This document shows positions 39,523 through 50,469 of a DNA stretch of 64,000 nucleotides, one piece after another. Under the pieces are notes generated by a model. It had not been told where the DNA came from. It saw nothing but the letters and a program-made list of their open reading frames with translations, and searched no databases. The position numbers and the translations under genes were made by a program. Origin of the DNA: Burkholderiaceae bacterium (GTDB taxonomy: Bacteria > Pseudomonadota > Gammaproteobacteria > Burkholderiales > Burkholderiaceae_B); NCBI GenBank assembly GCA_021208885.1, contig JAJOJF010000037.1, positions 124,001 through 188,000 on the forward strand, given 5' to 3'. The first letter of the stretch is position 1. Each line of letters opens with the position of its first letter.

Positions 39523-40941
39523 CTAATTGTCTTTGCGACCATATTGAGCACTAACCATCTCGAAGATGAAGAGTCGACAGTCAAGTGCGCCGTTGTAAAG
39601 CGGCACGCGTCGTTTGGGCTTCAAACGCATGGCACCGGGCAAACTGTGATCGGCGCTGATGACGTTGACTTGCCAGCCCGCAAAATGCTGTTTCAGGCCA
39701 GATGCCCAGGATTGCATTAAATCGGATTCGATCGCCAAGCGTTCCCCGTAGGGAGGATTCGTCACAATCATGCCGTTTGGTTTTGATGGTACGAGCGATC
39801 TGGCGTCACCAACTTGCCATTCAATGGTGCCGGGTTTAAGTCCAGCGCGTTGCATATTCAGGCGGGCTGCATCGATGGCTTGAGGCGAGATGTCGCAGCC
39901 CATGATCGGGGCGGGCAAGTCAGTCAAGACAGACTCTGTAGCTGCGCGTCGCATGTCTTGCCATGCAGGGGCGTCGTGAGTGCGCAGCCGTTCAAATGCA
40001 AATGGTCGATTGATACCCGGTGGAATCTTGAGCGCTATCCATGCGGCTTCGATCAAAATGGTGCCACTGCCACAAAATGGATCAAGCAGAGGTTGATCAG
40101 GGTGCCAGCCACTAAGTGCCAGCAGTCCTGCGGCCAAGTTTTCTCGTATGGGTGCCTCTGCCTTGTCTAGCCGCCAGCCGCGCTTAAAGAGTGACTCACC
40201 CGAGGTGTCGAGGTAGAGTGTGGCACTGTCGTGAGCCAGAAAAGTGTGAACGCGTGCATCTGGGCGAACCGTGTCGATAGAAGGTCGAGCGCCTTCTTTG
40301 TCGCGCAGCCGGTCGCAGATACTGTCTTTGACGAGCAAGTTGCAGTACTGCAGGCTCTGCATGGGACTACGAATGGCTGAGGTGTCCACGCGCAGGGTTT
40401 TTTCTGGGCCAAGCCAGCGTTCCCAGTTAACGCTTAAGGCCAGCGCCCGAAGCTCATCCTCATTAGCGACCTTGGCATGCGCTAACTGCACCAAAATTCG
40501 CGTTGCCAGTCGGCTGTGTAGGTTGGCCCGCCAGACATCCTGCCAGTTACCACGAAAGCTGCACCCGGCGGCGGCTGCCCGAACCTCTCGCAGGCCAAGC
40601 TGCGTTAGTTCATCGCTCAGGGCTTGCTCAAGTCCCTTGGGGCACGAGGCAAACATCCGGAATGTTTCGCTTGCTTCGGGACTGTCCTTGGGCACATAAG
40701 TCTGAGAGGGCTGCGGTTTAGGTGTTCGACGACGCTCGGACGGTCTGGCATTGGCTGCTGGTGCTTTCTGGGCTGGGCTTGGCGCGGCTCTTCGTTGTTG
40801 GGTTTGAAGGCGAGTGCGTTGATGCGCGCGCGCGCCCGTTTTAGTGCTCTCGGGCTTGGTGCGCTGGCCTTGGCCCTCATCTGTAATCGGGCGCTGTTTG
40901 AGGGTTATTTTGCCGGGCTTGTGCCCAGAGGAGTCTGTCAT
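39523..40941 (-). CDS. rlmL: THUMP-domain 23S rRNA guanine-N2 methyltransferase (RlmL-like)
   Basis: 472-aa SAM-dependent RNA methyltransferase. After a basic, low-complexity tail of about 85 residues (rich in Lys, Arg, Gln, Pro), a ferredoxin-like/THUMP segment follows (FASCPKGLEQALSDEL, GCSFRG), then the Rossmann methyltransferase with LLDPFCGSGTILIEAA (SAM site) and catalytic NPPYGERL. It matches the N-terminal enzyme half of E. coli RlmL (m2G2445); the RlmK half is absent. It starts 9 bp after the hemJ stop, so is probably co-transcribed. The gap 39403-39522 holds the promoter of the next gene. Confidence 0.88.
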   Translation of the reverse strand: MTDSSGHKPGKITLKQRPITDEGQGQRTKPESTKTGARAHQRTRLQTQQRRAAPSPAQKAPAANARPSERRRTPKPQPSQTYVPKDSPEASETFRMFASCPKGLEQALSDELTQLGLREVRAAAAGCSFRGNWQDVWRANLHSRLATRILVQLAHAKVANEDELRALALSVNWERWLGPEKTLRVDTSAIRSPMQSLQYCNLLVKDSICDRLRDKEGARPSIDTVRPDARVHTFLAHDSATLYLDTSGESLFKRGWRLDKAEAPIRENLAAGLLALSGWHPDQPLLDPFCGSGTILIEAAWIALKIPPGINRPFAFERLRTHDAPAWQDMRRAATESVLTDLPAPIMGCDISPQAIDAARLNMQRAGLKPGTIEWQVGDARSLVPSKPNGMIVTNPPYGERLAIESDLMQSWASGLKQHFAGWQVNVISADHSLPGAMRLKPKRRVPLYNGALDCRLFIFEMVSAQYGRKDN

Positions 40942-40950
40942 CGAAGTCGT

Positions 40951-41454
40951 TCAGAAGGGTTTGAGGACAACCAAGGCAATGATGGCCAGCATCAGTACCA
41001 CCGGGATTTCATTGAACCACCGATAAAACACATGCGAATGTGGGTTGCGTTCCTGCTCGAAGAGTTTTAGGTGCTGCTTGCATACAAGGTGATAGACGAT
41101 GATCAGGCCGACCAGAAACAGCTTGACGTGCATCCAGCCATTGCCTGGACCCATACCTATGCCGTAGTAGAGATAAAGCCACAACCCGAAACCGACTGCC
41201 GGAAAGGCCAGAATGGTCATGAATCGATAGAGGCGGTGACTCATGCCAATCAAGGTCTCTTTAACAGCGGGATCTGTCGCCTGAGCAAGATTGACGTAGA
41301 TACGAGGCAGATAAAAAAGTCCAGCAAACCAGGATGCCATAAACAGGATGTGAAAGGTCTTAACCCACAGCAAAGCGACCGGTGACAACAGCAGTACATA
41401 GACGAGTAGGGCAATCAGCACGGCAGACAATGTGGCAACCCAAAACAATCTCAT
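40951..41454 (-). CDS. hemJ: Protoporphyrinogen oxidase HemJ (CopD family)
   Basis: 167-aa membrane protein with four to five helices. KTFHILFMASWFAGLFYLPRIYV carries the conserved heme-ligand histidine, and GNGWMHVKLFLVG...YH carries further conserved residues of the HemJ family, the oxygen-independent penultimate enzyme of heme synthesis. The leader (41455-41523) is A-rich on the coding strand, with repeated AAAGAAAC and AAGGAA near the start. Confidence 0.88.
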   Translation of the reverse strand: MRLFWVATLSAVLIALLVYVLLLSPVALLWVKTFHILFMASWFAGLFYLPRIYVNLAQATDPAVKETLIGMSHRLYRFMTILAFPAVGFGLWLYLYYGIGMGPGNGWMHVKLFLVGLIIVYHLVCKQHLKLFEQERNPHSHVFYRWFNEIPVVLMLAIIALVVLKPF

Positions 41455-41523
41455 GACTGGCGTTCCTTTGTTTCTTTATTTCTGTGTTTCTTTGGTTTTG
41501 ATGTAGCTTTGAACTTTACGGTT

Positions 41524-42783
41524 TTACCCGCGAGTTTGCCCCTCGCCATGCAATACCCACTTCTGGGTGGTCAGGCCTTCAAGCCCAACGGGGCCTCGAG
41601 CGTGCAAGCGATTGGTTGAAATGCCGATCTCGGCACCCAGACCATACTCAAACCCATCCGCAAAACAGGTTGGCAGATTGACATATACGGAGCTTGAGTC
41701 CACTTCTCGCTCGAACCGGTTGGCAGCATCAATGTCCTGAGTGACGATGGCATCGGTATGGCCCGACCCCCAGGTTGCGATATGATCCATGGCTTGTTCG
41801 ATTGAGTTGACCACACGAACAGCGAGCACGGGCGCCAGATATTCCTCAGCCCAGTCAGCGTCAGTGGCCGGTTTCATGGCCGGGCAGATGTTGCGCGACT
41901 TTTCGCAGCCACGCAACTCAACACCATGCCGGCTCATTTCAGCCTCAAGTTTCGGTAAAAACTTATCGGCCACCTCTGCGTGAACCAATAGCGTCTCCAT
42001 CGCCCCACAGATGCCGTAGCGATAGGTCTTTGCGTTGATGGCAATTGAGAGGGCGCGATCTAAGTCAGCGTGTGCGTCAACATAAACGTGGCAATTGCCG
42101 TCAAGGTGCTTGATTAAAGGCACGCGAGCTTCATCCTGCAACCGTCGAATCAGGCTTTTGCCACCGCGCGGGACGATCACGTCGACGTAATCAGTCATCT
42201 TCACGAGATATCCGACTGCATCACGATCGGTTGTCTGGATCAATTGCACAGCATCAGCGGGCAGTGTCGTTTCTGAGAGTGCTTCACGCAAGATGTCAGC
42301 AAGTGCCACGTTGCTGTGAAACGCTTCGCTGCCGCCTCGCAAAATGCACGCATTGCCAGATTTCAGGCAAAGTGCCGCAGCATCAATCGTTACATTGGGC
42401 CGTGACTCATAAATAATGCCGATCACCCCTAGTGGGACTCGCATCTGTGAAACACGCATGCCGTTGGGGCGAACCGTTGTATTGCTCAGGCTGCCTACCG
42501 GGTCAGGTAGCGCAGCGATTTGGCGCAAGCCTTCAGTCATGGTTGCCAGAGATTTGGCGGACAGTTTGAGCCGATCCATCATGGCGTCGGCCAGGCCACG
42601 CTCGCGAGCTGCATCCAAGTCTCTTTGGTTTGCCTCGATTAGTGTCGCATGAGAGTCATCAAGTTTCGTGGCAATGGCAAGCAGGGCTTTGGATTTTTCT
42701 GTGTCGGTTGCACGGGCCAAGTCACGGGCTGCCGCTTTGGCACGCTTGCCAATGTCATTGAGGGTTTGGGCTAGATCAGTCAT
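41524..42783 (-). CDS. proA: Gamma-glutamyl phosphate reductase
   Basis: 419-aa aldehyde-dehydrogenase-fold enzyme of proline synthesis that reduces glutamyl-5-phosphate. Motifs: [36 protein letters not shown], the catalytic cysteine in [16 protein letters not shown] and the end [16 protein letters not shown]. The ATG at 42783 is used rather than an upstream TTG. It lies after holA in the leuS-lptE-holA-proA order common in Burkholderiales. Confidence 0.96.
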   Translation of the reverse strand: MTDLAQTLNDIGKRAKAAARDLARATDTEKSKALLAIATKLDDSHATLIEANQRDLDAARERGLADAMMDRLKLSAKSLATMTEGLRQIAALPDPVGSLSNTTVRPNGMRVSQMRVPLGVIGIIYESRPNVTIDAAALCLKSGNACILRGGSEAFHSNVALADILREALSETTLPADAVQLIQTTDRDAVGYLVKMTDYVDVIVPRGGKSLIRRLQDEARVPLIKHLDGNCHVYVDAHADLDRALSIAINAKTYRYGICGAMETLLVHAEVADKFLPKLEAEMSRHGVELRGCEKSRNICPAMKPATDADWAEEYLAPVLAVRVVNSIEQAMDHIATWGSGHTDAIVTQDIDAANRFEREVDSSSVYVNLPTCFADGFEYGLGAEIGISTNRLHARGPVGLEGLTTQKWVLHGEGQTRG

Positions 42784-42852
42784 GATTGTTGTGTTTTGTA
42801 GCAAAGGCCATGAGGCAAACGTGCAAAGCTTGTATGAAGGAGTGCTGACAGT

Positions 42853-43872
42853 TTAGCCTGAGCGGCTTGCTGCAATGCTCATGCCAAGCCTTGCCAGTTC
42901 ATGCCAAGCATCTGTCAGGCGTCCGGTCACAGAAAGGCCTTTGATGATACGGTCCACTTCATGCGCATGGGTTACAGCACGTTGCCAACGTGCAGCGCTG
43001 ACCCGGTTTAGTGCTGCGCGAGCACGCTGCTCCCGAACTCCAAACAGTCGTTGCGCTTTCATGGCTGCCGCCATCGGTTGGCCGCGACGAACAGCTTGGC
43101 TGATTCGATCAAGCGTGCGAATCTCTTCACCCATCGCCCATAGAACGAGCGGCGGGGCCTCGCCCTCGGCTTTTAGTCCCCAGAGCACATTGAGCATCCG
43201 CCTGGCATCGCCGTCGAGCATTGCATCTCGCAAGGCAAAGACATCGTAGCGAGCCACATTCAACACGGCAGCTTGACACTGTTCAATGGTGACTTCGCCA
43301 GGCTGATGCAGCAAGCCTAGTTTCAGGATCTCCTGATGCGCAGCCAACAAATTTCCCTCTACGCGGTCAGCTAGCCACTGCAGTGACTCGGGCTTCATAT
43401 GCTGCTGTTGCAGTGCCAGCCTTTGGGCGATCCAGTCAGGCAGTTCAGCTCGGCTGATGTCCCGAAGCTCAATGACCATGCCCCCTTGAAACAAGGCTCT
43501 AGCCCAAGTGGTTTCGCGTGTTGTGCGGTCCAGGCCCGGGAGTTTGACGACCGTTAAAACATCACCAGCGAGTTGGCCTGCGCATTGACTGGCTAGCGCT
43601 TCAATCGCGCTGGCGCCAGCCTTGCCAGGCTTGCCGCCAGGCAGCGATATCTCCACCATTTGGCGATCACCAAACAGCGAGCCGCTGCTGCCTGAGCTTA
43701 GAGCGGCCTGCCAGTCGCTGCGCGCATCCATCACAAAGCGGTGCTGCTCGGTAAAGCCCTCTTCGCGAGCCCGTTCTCTGAGGGCATCGCCTGCTTCGAG
43801 TACTAGCAGCGGTTCATTGCCCGTTATAACAACAAGTGCTGGCAAAGGCTGATTGGCAGTGAGCGCATGCAC
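42853..43872 (-). CDS. holA: DNA polymerase III delta subunit
   Basis: 339-aa clamp-loader subunit that opens the beta clamp. Recognised by PALVVITGNEPLLVLEAGDALR, the domain II/III text LADRVEGNLLAAHQEILKLGLL and AVLNVARYDVFALRDAMLDGD. It starts with GTG at 43872, only 12 bp after the lptE stop and in the same frame, with AGAGGGA upstream. Confidence 0.94.
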   Translation of the reverse strand: MHALTANQPLPALVVITGNEPLLVLEAGDALRERAREEGFTEQHRFVMDARSDWQAALSSGSSGSLFGDRQMVEISLPGGKPGKAGASAIEALASQCAGQLAGDVLTVVKLPGLDRTTRETTWARALFQGGMVIELRDISRAELPDWIAQRLALQQQHMKPESLQWLADRVEGNLLAAHQEILKLGLLHQPGEVTIEQCQAAVLNVARYDVFALRDAMLDGDARRMLNVLWGLKAEGEAPPLVLWAMGEEIRTLDRISQAVRRGQPMAAAMKAQRLFGVREQRARAALNRVSAARWQRAVTHAHEVDRIIKGLSVTGRLTDAWHELARLGMSIAASRSG

Positions 43873-43884
43873 GCGATGTTCCCT

Positions 43885-44466
43885 CTAGTTGCCGTTGGCT
43901 TTTAGCTCGGCGTAACGTTCCGCCACATCAGGGGCACTGATTTGGCGAACAATGCGCGAGACCAGGCTTGACTGCATTTGGTTAAATAACGTTGCTTGCT
44001 CGCCTTCTTTGGCTTGCACAACGCGATCGTCAAATGGCATATTGCGTACCGCTCGTAATGTGGTGTTAGGCAGAATAACCTCGCCGTTGGCAGTGACCAA
44101 GTTGAAGGTGTAGGTCAAAGTCAACTCATACTCCTCTACGCGACCCTGGGCATTTAGCGACACTTCCCGGGCCGTGCGCGATGTCGAAATTTGCTGCAGG
44201 GCGGCGTCATAGGAGGAGCTTGCCGATTCTAAGAGTGCTGTGTTTGGCGATGCCGCTTTGATCGCTCGCCGCAGGTCTGCTCCAAACGCCGTGTTTTCCG
44301 GGACCTTCATGAGCAGGGACTTAAATGGCAAGGGAGTCGTTCCCTGCATTCGGAATCCACAAGCTGTCAGGGTCAACGCCAGCGTGGCAAGCAACAGCAA
44401 CCACCAACCCCGGCTTGCTGTTTTCGGTGTTTTGCTGTCGGTGCTCAGGCTGCACGTTAATTGCAT
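43885..44466 (-). CDS. lptE: LPS-assembly lipoprotein LptE
   Basis: 193-aa outer-membrane lipoprotein that plugs the LptD barrel. Signal peptide with a hydrophobic core at about 21-35 and lipobox LTAC, so Cys36 is lipidated; then CGFRMQGTTPLPFKSL and LTYTFNLVTANGEVILPN, typical of LptE. AAAGGAAG lies upstream. Located between leuS and holA as in most betaproteobacteria. Confidence 0.93.
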   Translation of the reverse strand: MQLTCSLSTDSKTPKTASRGWWLLLLATLALTLTACGFRMQGTTPLPFKSLLMKVPENTAFGADLRRAIKAASPNTALLESASSSYDAALQQISTSRTAREVSLNAQGRVEEYELTLTYTFNLVTANGEVILPNTTLRAVRNMPFDDRVVQAKEGEQATLFNQMQSSLVSRIVRQISAPDVAERYAELKANGN

Positions 44467-44505
44467 GGCGGTCTTCCTTTAAGAGATTGTTGTCTGGCTC
44501 ATTGT

Positions 44506-47172
44506 CTAGCCAACCACATTGACAAGCTTGCCAGGCACGATGATGACACGTTTGAGTGCTCGGCCATCAAGGTGCTTTTGGACGGCATCGTGCGAACTCG
44601 CTTGGTTTTCGATTGTTGACTTGTCAGCATCGGCAGCTACAACCAGAGAGCCACGCACTTTGCCATTGACTTGCAACACGAGCTCAAGCATATCAGCCTT
44701 GAGCGCCTGCTCATCGACACTCGGCCAGCTCGCATCGAGCAAATCGCCATGGGTGTCAGCAAATGACAATTCACGCCACAGTTGCCATGTAATGTGCGGT
44801 ACAACCGGGTAGAGTACACGCAAGAGAATGCTGAAAACTTCTGCCAAGGCTTGCGCAGCCATGGCATTGGTTGCGGCGAGTTTGGCTTCATCAATGGCGT
44901 TGAGCATTTTCATGCAGGCCGATACAACTGTGTTGTATTGGATGCGATCGTAGTCGTAGTCAGCTTGCTTGAGCAAACCGTGGATGGTCCGTCGTAATTC
45001 GGCTACAGCTTCATCGGCACTTGACCAGCCAAGAGCTTGCTTTTGTGCAAGTCCAGTTTTGATGAGTTCGCGATGGTTATATGCGCTAGTCCAAAGGCGT
45101 CGTAAAAATCTCAGTGAACCATCGACACCGGAATCAGACCATTCAAGGGTTTGCTCGGGCGGGCTTGTGAACATCACAAACAAACGGGCTGTGTCGGCGC
45201 CTTGGTTTTCAATAAGGGACTGTGGATCAACACCATTGTTTTTGGACTTTGACATGGTGCCCACGCCACCATACTGAATCTGACGCCCATCTGCCTTTAA
45301 GCGTGCACCGACAATGGCACCCTTTGCATCGTAGGTGTTGTCGACTTCATCAGGCCAGAAGTATTCGATGCCACCACGCTCATTCTTTTCAAAATAGATG
45401 TGGTTGAGCACCATGCCTTGTGTCAGTAGACGGGTAAATGGCTCGTCAAACTTCACCAACCCAAGGTCTCGCATGACTTTGGTCCAGAATCGAGCGTAGA
45501 GCAGATGCAATACAGCATGTTCGATGCCGCCGATGTACTGGTCCATTGGCATCCAGTAGTCGTTGCGTGCATCGACCATGGCTTGATCGTTGCCCGGCGA
45601 GGTGTATCGCATGAAATACCAAGACGAGTCCACGAAGGTGTCCATGGTGTCGGTCTCGCGTCTGGCTGGCTTGTTGCACTTTGGGCAGTGGCACGACAAA
45701 AAGCCCTCGTGTTTGGCTAGCGGGTTGCCTGACCCGTCAGGGATCAGATCTTCTGGCAACACCACTGGCAGATCGGTTTCGGGCACTGGTACGGGTCCGC
45801 AATCGTCGCAGTGAATAATCGGGATGGGAGTGCCCCAGTAGCGCTGACGCGAAATGCCCCAGTCACGAAGTCGCCATGTGGTTTGACGTTCGCCAATGCC
45901 CATGGATTGCAACCGCTCGGCGATGGTGGCAATCGCCTGGGTCGAGGAAAGACCATCAAACTCGCCAGAATTGACCAGGACGCCGGCTTGTTTGTCGGCA
46001 TACCACTCTTGCCATTGCTGGTCATCGAACGCATGTTTGCCGACCTGCACGACTTGTTTGATTGGCAATCCATATTTCAGCGCAAAGGCAAAATCCCGCT
46101 CGTCATGGGCTGGCACACCCATGACGGCTCCCCCTCCGTAACTCATGAGCACGTAGTTGCCCACCCATAGTGGCACGTCCTGGCCGGTCAACGGATGTTT
46201 AACCGTCAATCCGGTGTCGAAGCCTTCTTTTTCACGGGTGGCGATTTCTGCTTCGGTCTGTCCACCTTGCTGGCATCGCTCAATAAACCCCGCTAGCTCA
46301 GGGTTGGATGCTGCGGCATGAGAGGCCAGGGGGTGTTCGGGGGCTACCGCACAAAACGTGACTCCCATGATGGTGTCAGCCCGGGTAGTAAAGACAAACA
46401 TCTGGCCGTCTTGTATCAAGAGGCCATCAGCGTCACGAACGTCATGACTAAATGCAAACCGAACGCCCTCGCTTTTGCCGATCCAGTTTTCCTGCATGGC
46501 ACGCACGCGATCTGGCCAACCATCCAGCTTGTCTCTGACTTGCGACAACAGTTCTTCAGCGTAATCGGTAATGCGCAGGTAATAACCAGGGATTTCGCGC
46601 TTTTCTACTGGCGCTCCCGAGCGCCAGCCCTTGCCGTCAATGACTTGCTCGTTGGCAAGAACGGTGTTGTCGACCGGATCCCAGTTAACTACTTGAGTTT
46701 TTCGATAAGCAATGCCTTTTTCGAGCATTTTCAGGAACAGCCACTGGTTCCATTTGTAGTATTTCGGATCGCAAGCGCACATCTCACGCGACCAGTCAAT
46801 TGCCAGGCCCATGGATTGCATCTGCTTTTTCATGTACGCGATGTTGTCGTAGGTCCACTTCGCTGGTGGGACTTTGGACTTAATGGCAGCATTTTCCGCG
46901 GGCATTCCAAAAGCATCCCATCCCATGGGCATCAATACGTTGTAGCCCTTCATGCGTAATTGCCGGGCCATCATGTCATTGATGGTGTAGTTGCGTACAT
47001 GGCCCATGTGTAACTTGCCGCTAGGGTAGGGCAGCATAGAACAGGCGTAAAACTTGGGTTTTGGATTGCCCTGAGGATCGGTTGCGTCTTCTGAGACAGC
47101 GTAGGCGTTTTGGGCGTTCCAGGCGGCTTGCGCCGTGATTTCAACGTCGTTGGGTTGGTAGCGTTCCTGCAT
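44506..47172 (-). CDS. leuS: Leucyl-tRNA synthetase
   Basis: 888-aa class I synthetase. The HIGH-type motif is HMGH at 55-58 ([15 protein letters not shown]), KMSKS is [11 protein letters not shown], and the editing domain with [12 protein letters not shown] lies between. The C-terminal domain ends [16 protein letters not shown]. First gene of leuS-lptE-holA-proA, reading leftward. Confidence 0.98.
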   Translation of the reverse strand: MQERYQPNDVEITAQAAWNAQNAYAVSEDATDPQGNPKPKFYACSMLPYPSGKLHMGHVRNYTINDMMARQLRMKGYNVLMPMGWDAFGMPAENAAIKSKVPPAKWTYDNIAYMKKQMQSMGLAIDWSREMCACDPKYYKWNQWLFLKMLEKGIAYRKTQVVNWDPVDNTVLANEQVIDGKGWRSGAPVEKREIPGYYLRITDYAEELLSQVRDKLDGWPDRVRAMQENWIGKSEGVRFAFSHDVRDADGLLIQDGQMFVFTTRADTIMGVTFCAVAPEHPLASHAAASNPELAGFIERCQQGGQTEAEIATREKEGFDTGLTVKHPLTGQDVPLWVGNYVLMSYGGGAVMGVPAHDERDFAFALKYGLPIKQVVQVGKHAFDDQQWQEWYADKQAGVLVNSGEFDGLSSTQAIATIAERLQSMGIGERQTTWRLRDWGISRQRYWGTPIPIIHCDDCGPVPVPETDLPVVLPEDLIPDGSGNPLAKHEGFLSCHCPKCNKPARRETDTMDTFVDSSWYFMRYTSPGNDQAMVDARNDYWMPMDQYIGGIEHAVLHLLYARFWTKVMRDLGLVKFDEPFTRLLTQGMVLNHIYFEKNERGGIEYFWPDEVDNTYDAKGAIVGARLKADGRQIQYGGVGTMSKSKNNGVDPQSLIENQGADTARLFVMFTSPPEQTLEWSDSGVDGSLRFLRRLWTSAYNHRELIKTGLAQKQALGWSSADEAVAELRRTIHGLLKQADYDYDRIQYNTVVSACMKMLNAIDEAKLAATNAMAAQALAEVFSILLRVLYPVVPHITWQLWRELSFADTHGDLLDASWPSVDEQALKADMLELVLQVNGKVRGSLVVAADADKSTIENQASSHDAVQKHLDGRALKRVIIVPGKLVNVVG

Positions 47173-47270
47173 GAATCTTCTTTGCCTGTGTTTCGAGTAA
47201 TTGGGAGCGGTTCAGATGCCAAGCCATTATAGAATCGCGTGACACCAAGAATCGGTGGGTTCGCTGAAAT

Positions 47271-47303
47271 TAAAAAACCCCGCGATGAGAATCAGGCGGG
47301 GTT
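47271..47303 (-). terminator. Intrinsic terminator after rpmG
   Basis: Read on the minus strand: AACCCCGC stem, 12-nt loop, GCGGGGTT, then T6. It lies 66 bp downstream of the rpmG stop and ends the ribosomal-protein operon before leuS. Confidence 0.88.
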
Positions 47304-47369
47304 CTAAAGGCTGCAGGTGAGGCTGCCGGCTTGAACTCTAGCGAGTTCGCCTGCCGAGTTGACTGTAGC

Positions 47370-47537
47370 TTATTTCAGCTTGGTCTCTTTATACTCAACG
47401 TGCTTGCGCGCGACGGGATCAAACTTTTTGATGATCATTTTGTCAGGCGTGTTGCGCTTGTTCTTGGTGGTGGTGTAGAAGTGACCCGTGCCAGCGGTCG
47501 ACTCCAGCTTGATTTTTTCGCGAATGCCCTTGGCCAT
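47370..47537 (-). CDS. rpmG: 50S ribosomal protein L33
   Basis: 55-aa protein read directly from the sequence: [20 protein letters not shown], then [14 protein letters not shown] and [18 protein letters not shown]. This is the cysteine-free (zinc-independent) form of L33. It follows rpmB by 32 bp, the standard rpmB-rpmG pair. Confidence 0.97.
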   Translation of the reverse strand: MAKGIREKIKLESTAGTGHFYTTTKNKRNTPDKMIIKKFDPVARKHVEYKETKLK

Positions 47538-47569
47538 GTCGTGATCTCCGTATCCTGATTAAGCTAGGG

Positions 47570-47806
47570 TTAAACCGCTTCGCCGCGGGCGCGAAGGTCC
47601 GCTAGAACTGAATCGATACCCACCTTGTCAATCGTGCGAAGCGCATTGGCGCTAACGCGAAGGCGAACCCAGCGATTTTCACTCTCAACCCAGAAACGGC
47701 GATATTGCAGATTTGGCAAAAAACGACGCTTGGTTTTGTTGTTGGCGTGAGAGACGTTGTTGCCCGACATCGGGCTTTTTCCAGTTACTTGGCATACACG
47801 TGCCAT
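47570..47806 (-). CDS. rpmB: 50S ribosomal protein L28
   Basis: 78-aa protein with the typical [20 protein letters not shown] start and [17 protein letters not shown] centre. The leader has AAGGTG as ribosome-binding site and an upstream hairpin (47828-47845); the promoter is at 47867-47896. Confidence 0.97.
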   Translation of the reverse strand: MARVCQVTGKSPMSGNNVSHANNKTKRRFLPNLQYRRFWVESENRWVRLRVSANALRTIDKVGIDSVLADLRARGEAV

Positions 47807-47827
47807 GATCGCACCTTATTCTTCAGC

Positions 47828-47845
47828 GCAGGCAATAAAGCCTGC
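47828..47845 (-). other. Hairpin in the rpmB leader
   Basis: GCAGGC-aataaa-GCCTGC, a perfect 6-bp stem with a 6-nt loop (extended by C-G pairs on one side), between the predicted promoter and the rpmB start. It has no T-tract. It could shape leader stability or bind the product ribosomal proteins. Confidence 0.5.
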
Positions 47846-47866
47846 CGGTTCAGTCCTAAACACGCA

Positions 47867-47896
47867 ATGATAGCCCGGATTCGCAGTGCTTGGCAA
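47867..47896 (-). promoter_or_regulatory. Predicted sigma-70 promoter of rpmB-rpmG
   Basis: On the minus strand TTGCCA (47891-47896) and TATCAT (47867-47872), each matching five of six consensus bases, with an 18-bp spacer. Located 61 bp upstream of the rpmB start. Confidence 0.65.
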
Positions 47897-48010
47897 GTCA
47901 GGTGGCTCGATTTGTGCTCAAGGGTGGTTTAGTTGCATCAGTCGGTTCCCTCGAATCGTAAAATCCGATAAATTCGTCAAGGTCGATCAACCCGAGAAGG
48001 AGAAACGGAT

Positions 48011-49276
48011 TTGAACCCGTTGGCCAGCATTGTCGAGAAGAAACTTGCAGCCATGCCCGTCGCCGTCAGATTGCAAATGCCTGATGGTCAGTGGCTCGGT
48101 TCCAAAGATTCCCAGGTTGAATTTATTGCGAAAACGAATGCCGCCTTAAAAAATCTCGCCACCGGTGACATCGGCAAGGTGGGGGAGGATTACGTCGAAG
48201 GGCGTGTGGAGATTAACAGTCCCATGCGCGACTTGATGGCCGCGGCCACCGCGTTGTTGCCCGGCAACCCGGTTGAGGCAGCTCAGCAGGGGACTTTCAC
48301 AGCGTTAATAGGGCGCCTGATGTCTGTTTGGCGTCACTCCATTGAGCGTGATGCCAAGCAGATTGAATTTCACTATGACTTATCCGATGACTTTTACGGG
48401 CTTTGGCTGGATCCCAGACGGGTCTATTCCTGCGCCTACTACCGCGACGCGGATATGTCGTTGGCTCAGGCGCAAGAGGCCAAGCTTGATCATATTTGCC
48501 GCAAGCTAAAGCTCAAGGCAGGCGAAAGGTTTGTCGATATCGGTGCAGGGTGGGGTGGGCTGTTGCTTTGGGCAGCAGAAAACTACGGCGTAGATGCCAC
48601 GGGCATTACATTGTCTAAAAATCAACACGCCTACGTTAATAAACTCATCGAACAAAAGGGCTTGTCTGGCCGGGTCCGCATGGAGTTGCTCGATTACCGT
48701 AAGCTCGATACGACCAAACCGTTTGACAAGATCGCTTCAGTGGGCATGTTCGAGCACGTTGGACGAGCTCAGTTAAACAACTACTTCACCCGGCTAAGAG
48801 AGTTGCTTGCACCCGGTGGTCTCGTGATGAATCATGGCATTACTGCCGGTGGTGTTGATAACGCACAGCTTGGGCACGGAATGGGTGACTTTATCGAGAA
48901 GTACATTTTCCCTGGCGGTGAGTTGGTGCATATCGGGCATGTCCTGACTCACATGGCTAACGGTGGTTTGGAATCGGTTGACGTTGAAAACCTGCGCCCG
49001 CACTATGCCAGAACGCTATGGGCATGGAGTGATGCGCTTGAAGCAAATCTCGACAAGGCAAAAGCAATATTGAGCTCAGATCGCGGACAAAAAGCGCTCA
49101 GAGCTTACCGCCTCTATTTGGCTGGGTGTGCGGCCGGTTTTGAAAACGGCTGGATTGCCCTTTATCAAGTTCTCGGTGCGCACTTGCCACAATCGGGACG
49201 CGCCGACGAGCTCGATAACCCCAACGACTTAGCGTACCCGTGGCGTCGAGGCTACATGTACGGTGCTCAGGGTTGA
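48011..49276 (+). CDS. cfa: Cyclopropane-fatty-acyl-phospholipid synthase
   Basis: 421-aa SAM-dependent methyltransferase adding a methylene bridge to unsaturated membrane lipids. Motifs: [24 protein letters not shown], the SAM site [24 protein letters not shown] and SVGMFEHVG. It starts with TTG at 48011, supported by AAGGAG 8-10 bp upstream. It overlaps the convergent LLM gene by 10 bp. Confidence 0.93.
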   Translation: MNPLASIVEKKLAAMPVAVRLQMPDGQWLGSKDSQVEFIAKTNAALKNLATGDIGKVGEDYVEGRVEINSPMRDLMAAATALLPGNPVEAAQQGTFTALIGRLMSVWRHSIERDAKQIEFHYDLSDDFYGLWLDPRRVYSCAYYRDADMSLAQAQEAKLDHICRKLKLKAGERFVDIGAGWGGLLLWAAENYGVDATGITLSKNQHAYVNKLIEQKGLSGRVRMELLDYRKLDTTKPFDKIASVGMFEHVGRAQLNNYFTRLRELLAPGGLVMNHGITAGGVDNAQLGHGMGDFIEKYIFPGGELVHIGHVLTHMANGGLESVDVENLRPHYARTLWAWSDALEANLDKAKAILSSDRGQKALRAYRLYLAGCAAGFENGWIALYQVLGAHLPQSGRADELDNPNDLAYPWRRGYMYGAQG

Positions 49277-50304
49277 ATTGCAGCTGCCTCTGTTCGCGAG
49301 CTTGCCGGCATGTCAGCGATTGACATCATGGCCTTTGCGGCAATCTCAAATGACTCAAGTCTGGCTTGATGATCAAAAATCTGACCGGCGAACATGAGTT
49401 CGTCGGCTTGGGTCTTCATCAGTAGCTGGTGAAGGCCTGCTTTGACCGTGTCTGGCCCACCGACCACTGAACAGGTGAGCATTTGCGAGGCGAAATACCG
49501 CTCAGACTCATTCCAGAACTCGTCGATATTGGCGATTGGAGGCGGCAATTGGCCTCGAGTGTTTCGGCGCATACGAACAAAGTGCTGCTGAACTGAGGTA
49601 AACAGGTACCTGGCTTCAGCGTCAGTGGCTGCAGCAATGACGTTCACCAACACCATTGCGTAGGGACTAACAAGGTGTGCGGACGGTCTGAACGTTTGCC
49701 TGTAGACCGCCAACGCATCGAAAAGGTCGCTCGGTGCAAAGTGCGAAGCAAATGCGTAGGGCAACCCCAGATGCGCTGCTAGTTGCGCCCCATAAAGGCT
49801 AGAACCGAGAATCCAGATCGGTACTTCCGTGCCCATGCCTGGCACTGCTTTGACTGGGTGCTGATCAGCCTGTCTACTAAGATATCCTTGTAGTTCCAGT
49901 ACGTCTTGCGGAAATCCCTCGCCAGTGTCTTGCAGGTCGCGACGCAGTGCGCGAGCTGTCAGGGGGTCGGTCCCTGGAGCGCGCCCAACTCCAAGATCAA
50001 TTCTGTCAGGGTACAGACAGGCCAGCGTGCCAAACTGTTCCGCAATCACTAACGGCGCATGGTTTGGCAACATGACGCCACCGGAGCCCACTCGTATTCG
50101 TTTGGTCCCGGCAGCGACGTGACCAATGACCACGGCGGTCGCGGAGCTGGCGTTGCCAGTCATGTTGTGGTGTTCGGCCAGCCAGTAGCGCTTATAACCG
50201 AAGTTATCGGCGTGTTGAGCTAGGCTCAAGGAGTTTGCGAGCGCTTGGCCGGGCGTGGATCCCTCAGGTATGGGTGAAAGGTCTAGAATTGAGTATGGAG
50301 TCAT
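49267..50304 (-). CDS. LLM class flavin-dependent oxidoreductase
   Basis: 345-aa luciferase-like monooxygenase fold protein of the short-chain group ([63 protein letters not shown]). Uses reduced flavin; the substrate is unknown. ATGs at 50304 and 50310 are both possible; the first gives the usual family start. Divergent from bktB. Confidence 0.9.
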   Translation of the reverse strand: MTPYSILDLSPIPEGSTPGQALANSLSLAQHADNFGYKRYWLAEHHNMTGNASSATAVVIGHVAAGTKRIRVGSGGVMLPNHAPLVIAEQFGTLACLYPDRIDLGVGRAPGTDPLTARALRRDLQDTGEGFPQDVLELQGYLSRQADQHPVKAVPGMGTEVPIWILGSSLYGAQLAAHLGLPYAFASHFAPSDLFDALAVYRQTFRPSAHLVSPYAMVLVNVIAAATDAEARYLFTSVQQHFVRMRRNTRGQLPPPIANIDEFWNESERYFASQMLTCSVVGGPDTVKAGLHQLLMKTQADELMFAGQIFDHQARLESFEIAAKAMMSIADMPASSRTEAAAIQP

Positions 50305-50469
50305 GGTCATCAAACTATGACATGAAAAGGTTATCCTGTCGTGAATGTAAGAATGCAACTGGACTTTATTACACACGACTGATAGTGAGAGTACCTCGCT
50401 CGCCTGACTGAAATCAATGGGTGAGCAGCAAATTGCAAGACCTAGAAGACTATTAACAAGGAGCGAATC

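Noticed and set aside
41455..41523. Repeated AAAGAAAC in the hemJ leader as a functional repeat
   Set aside because: Low-complexity A-rich tract; the copies are imperfect and irregularly spaced.
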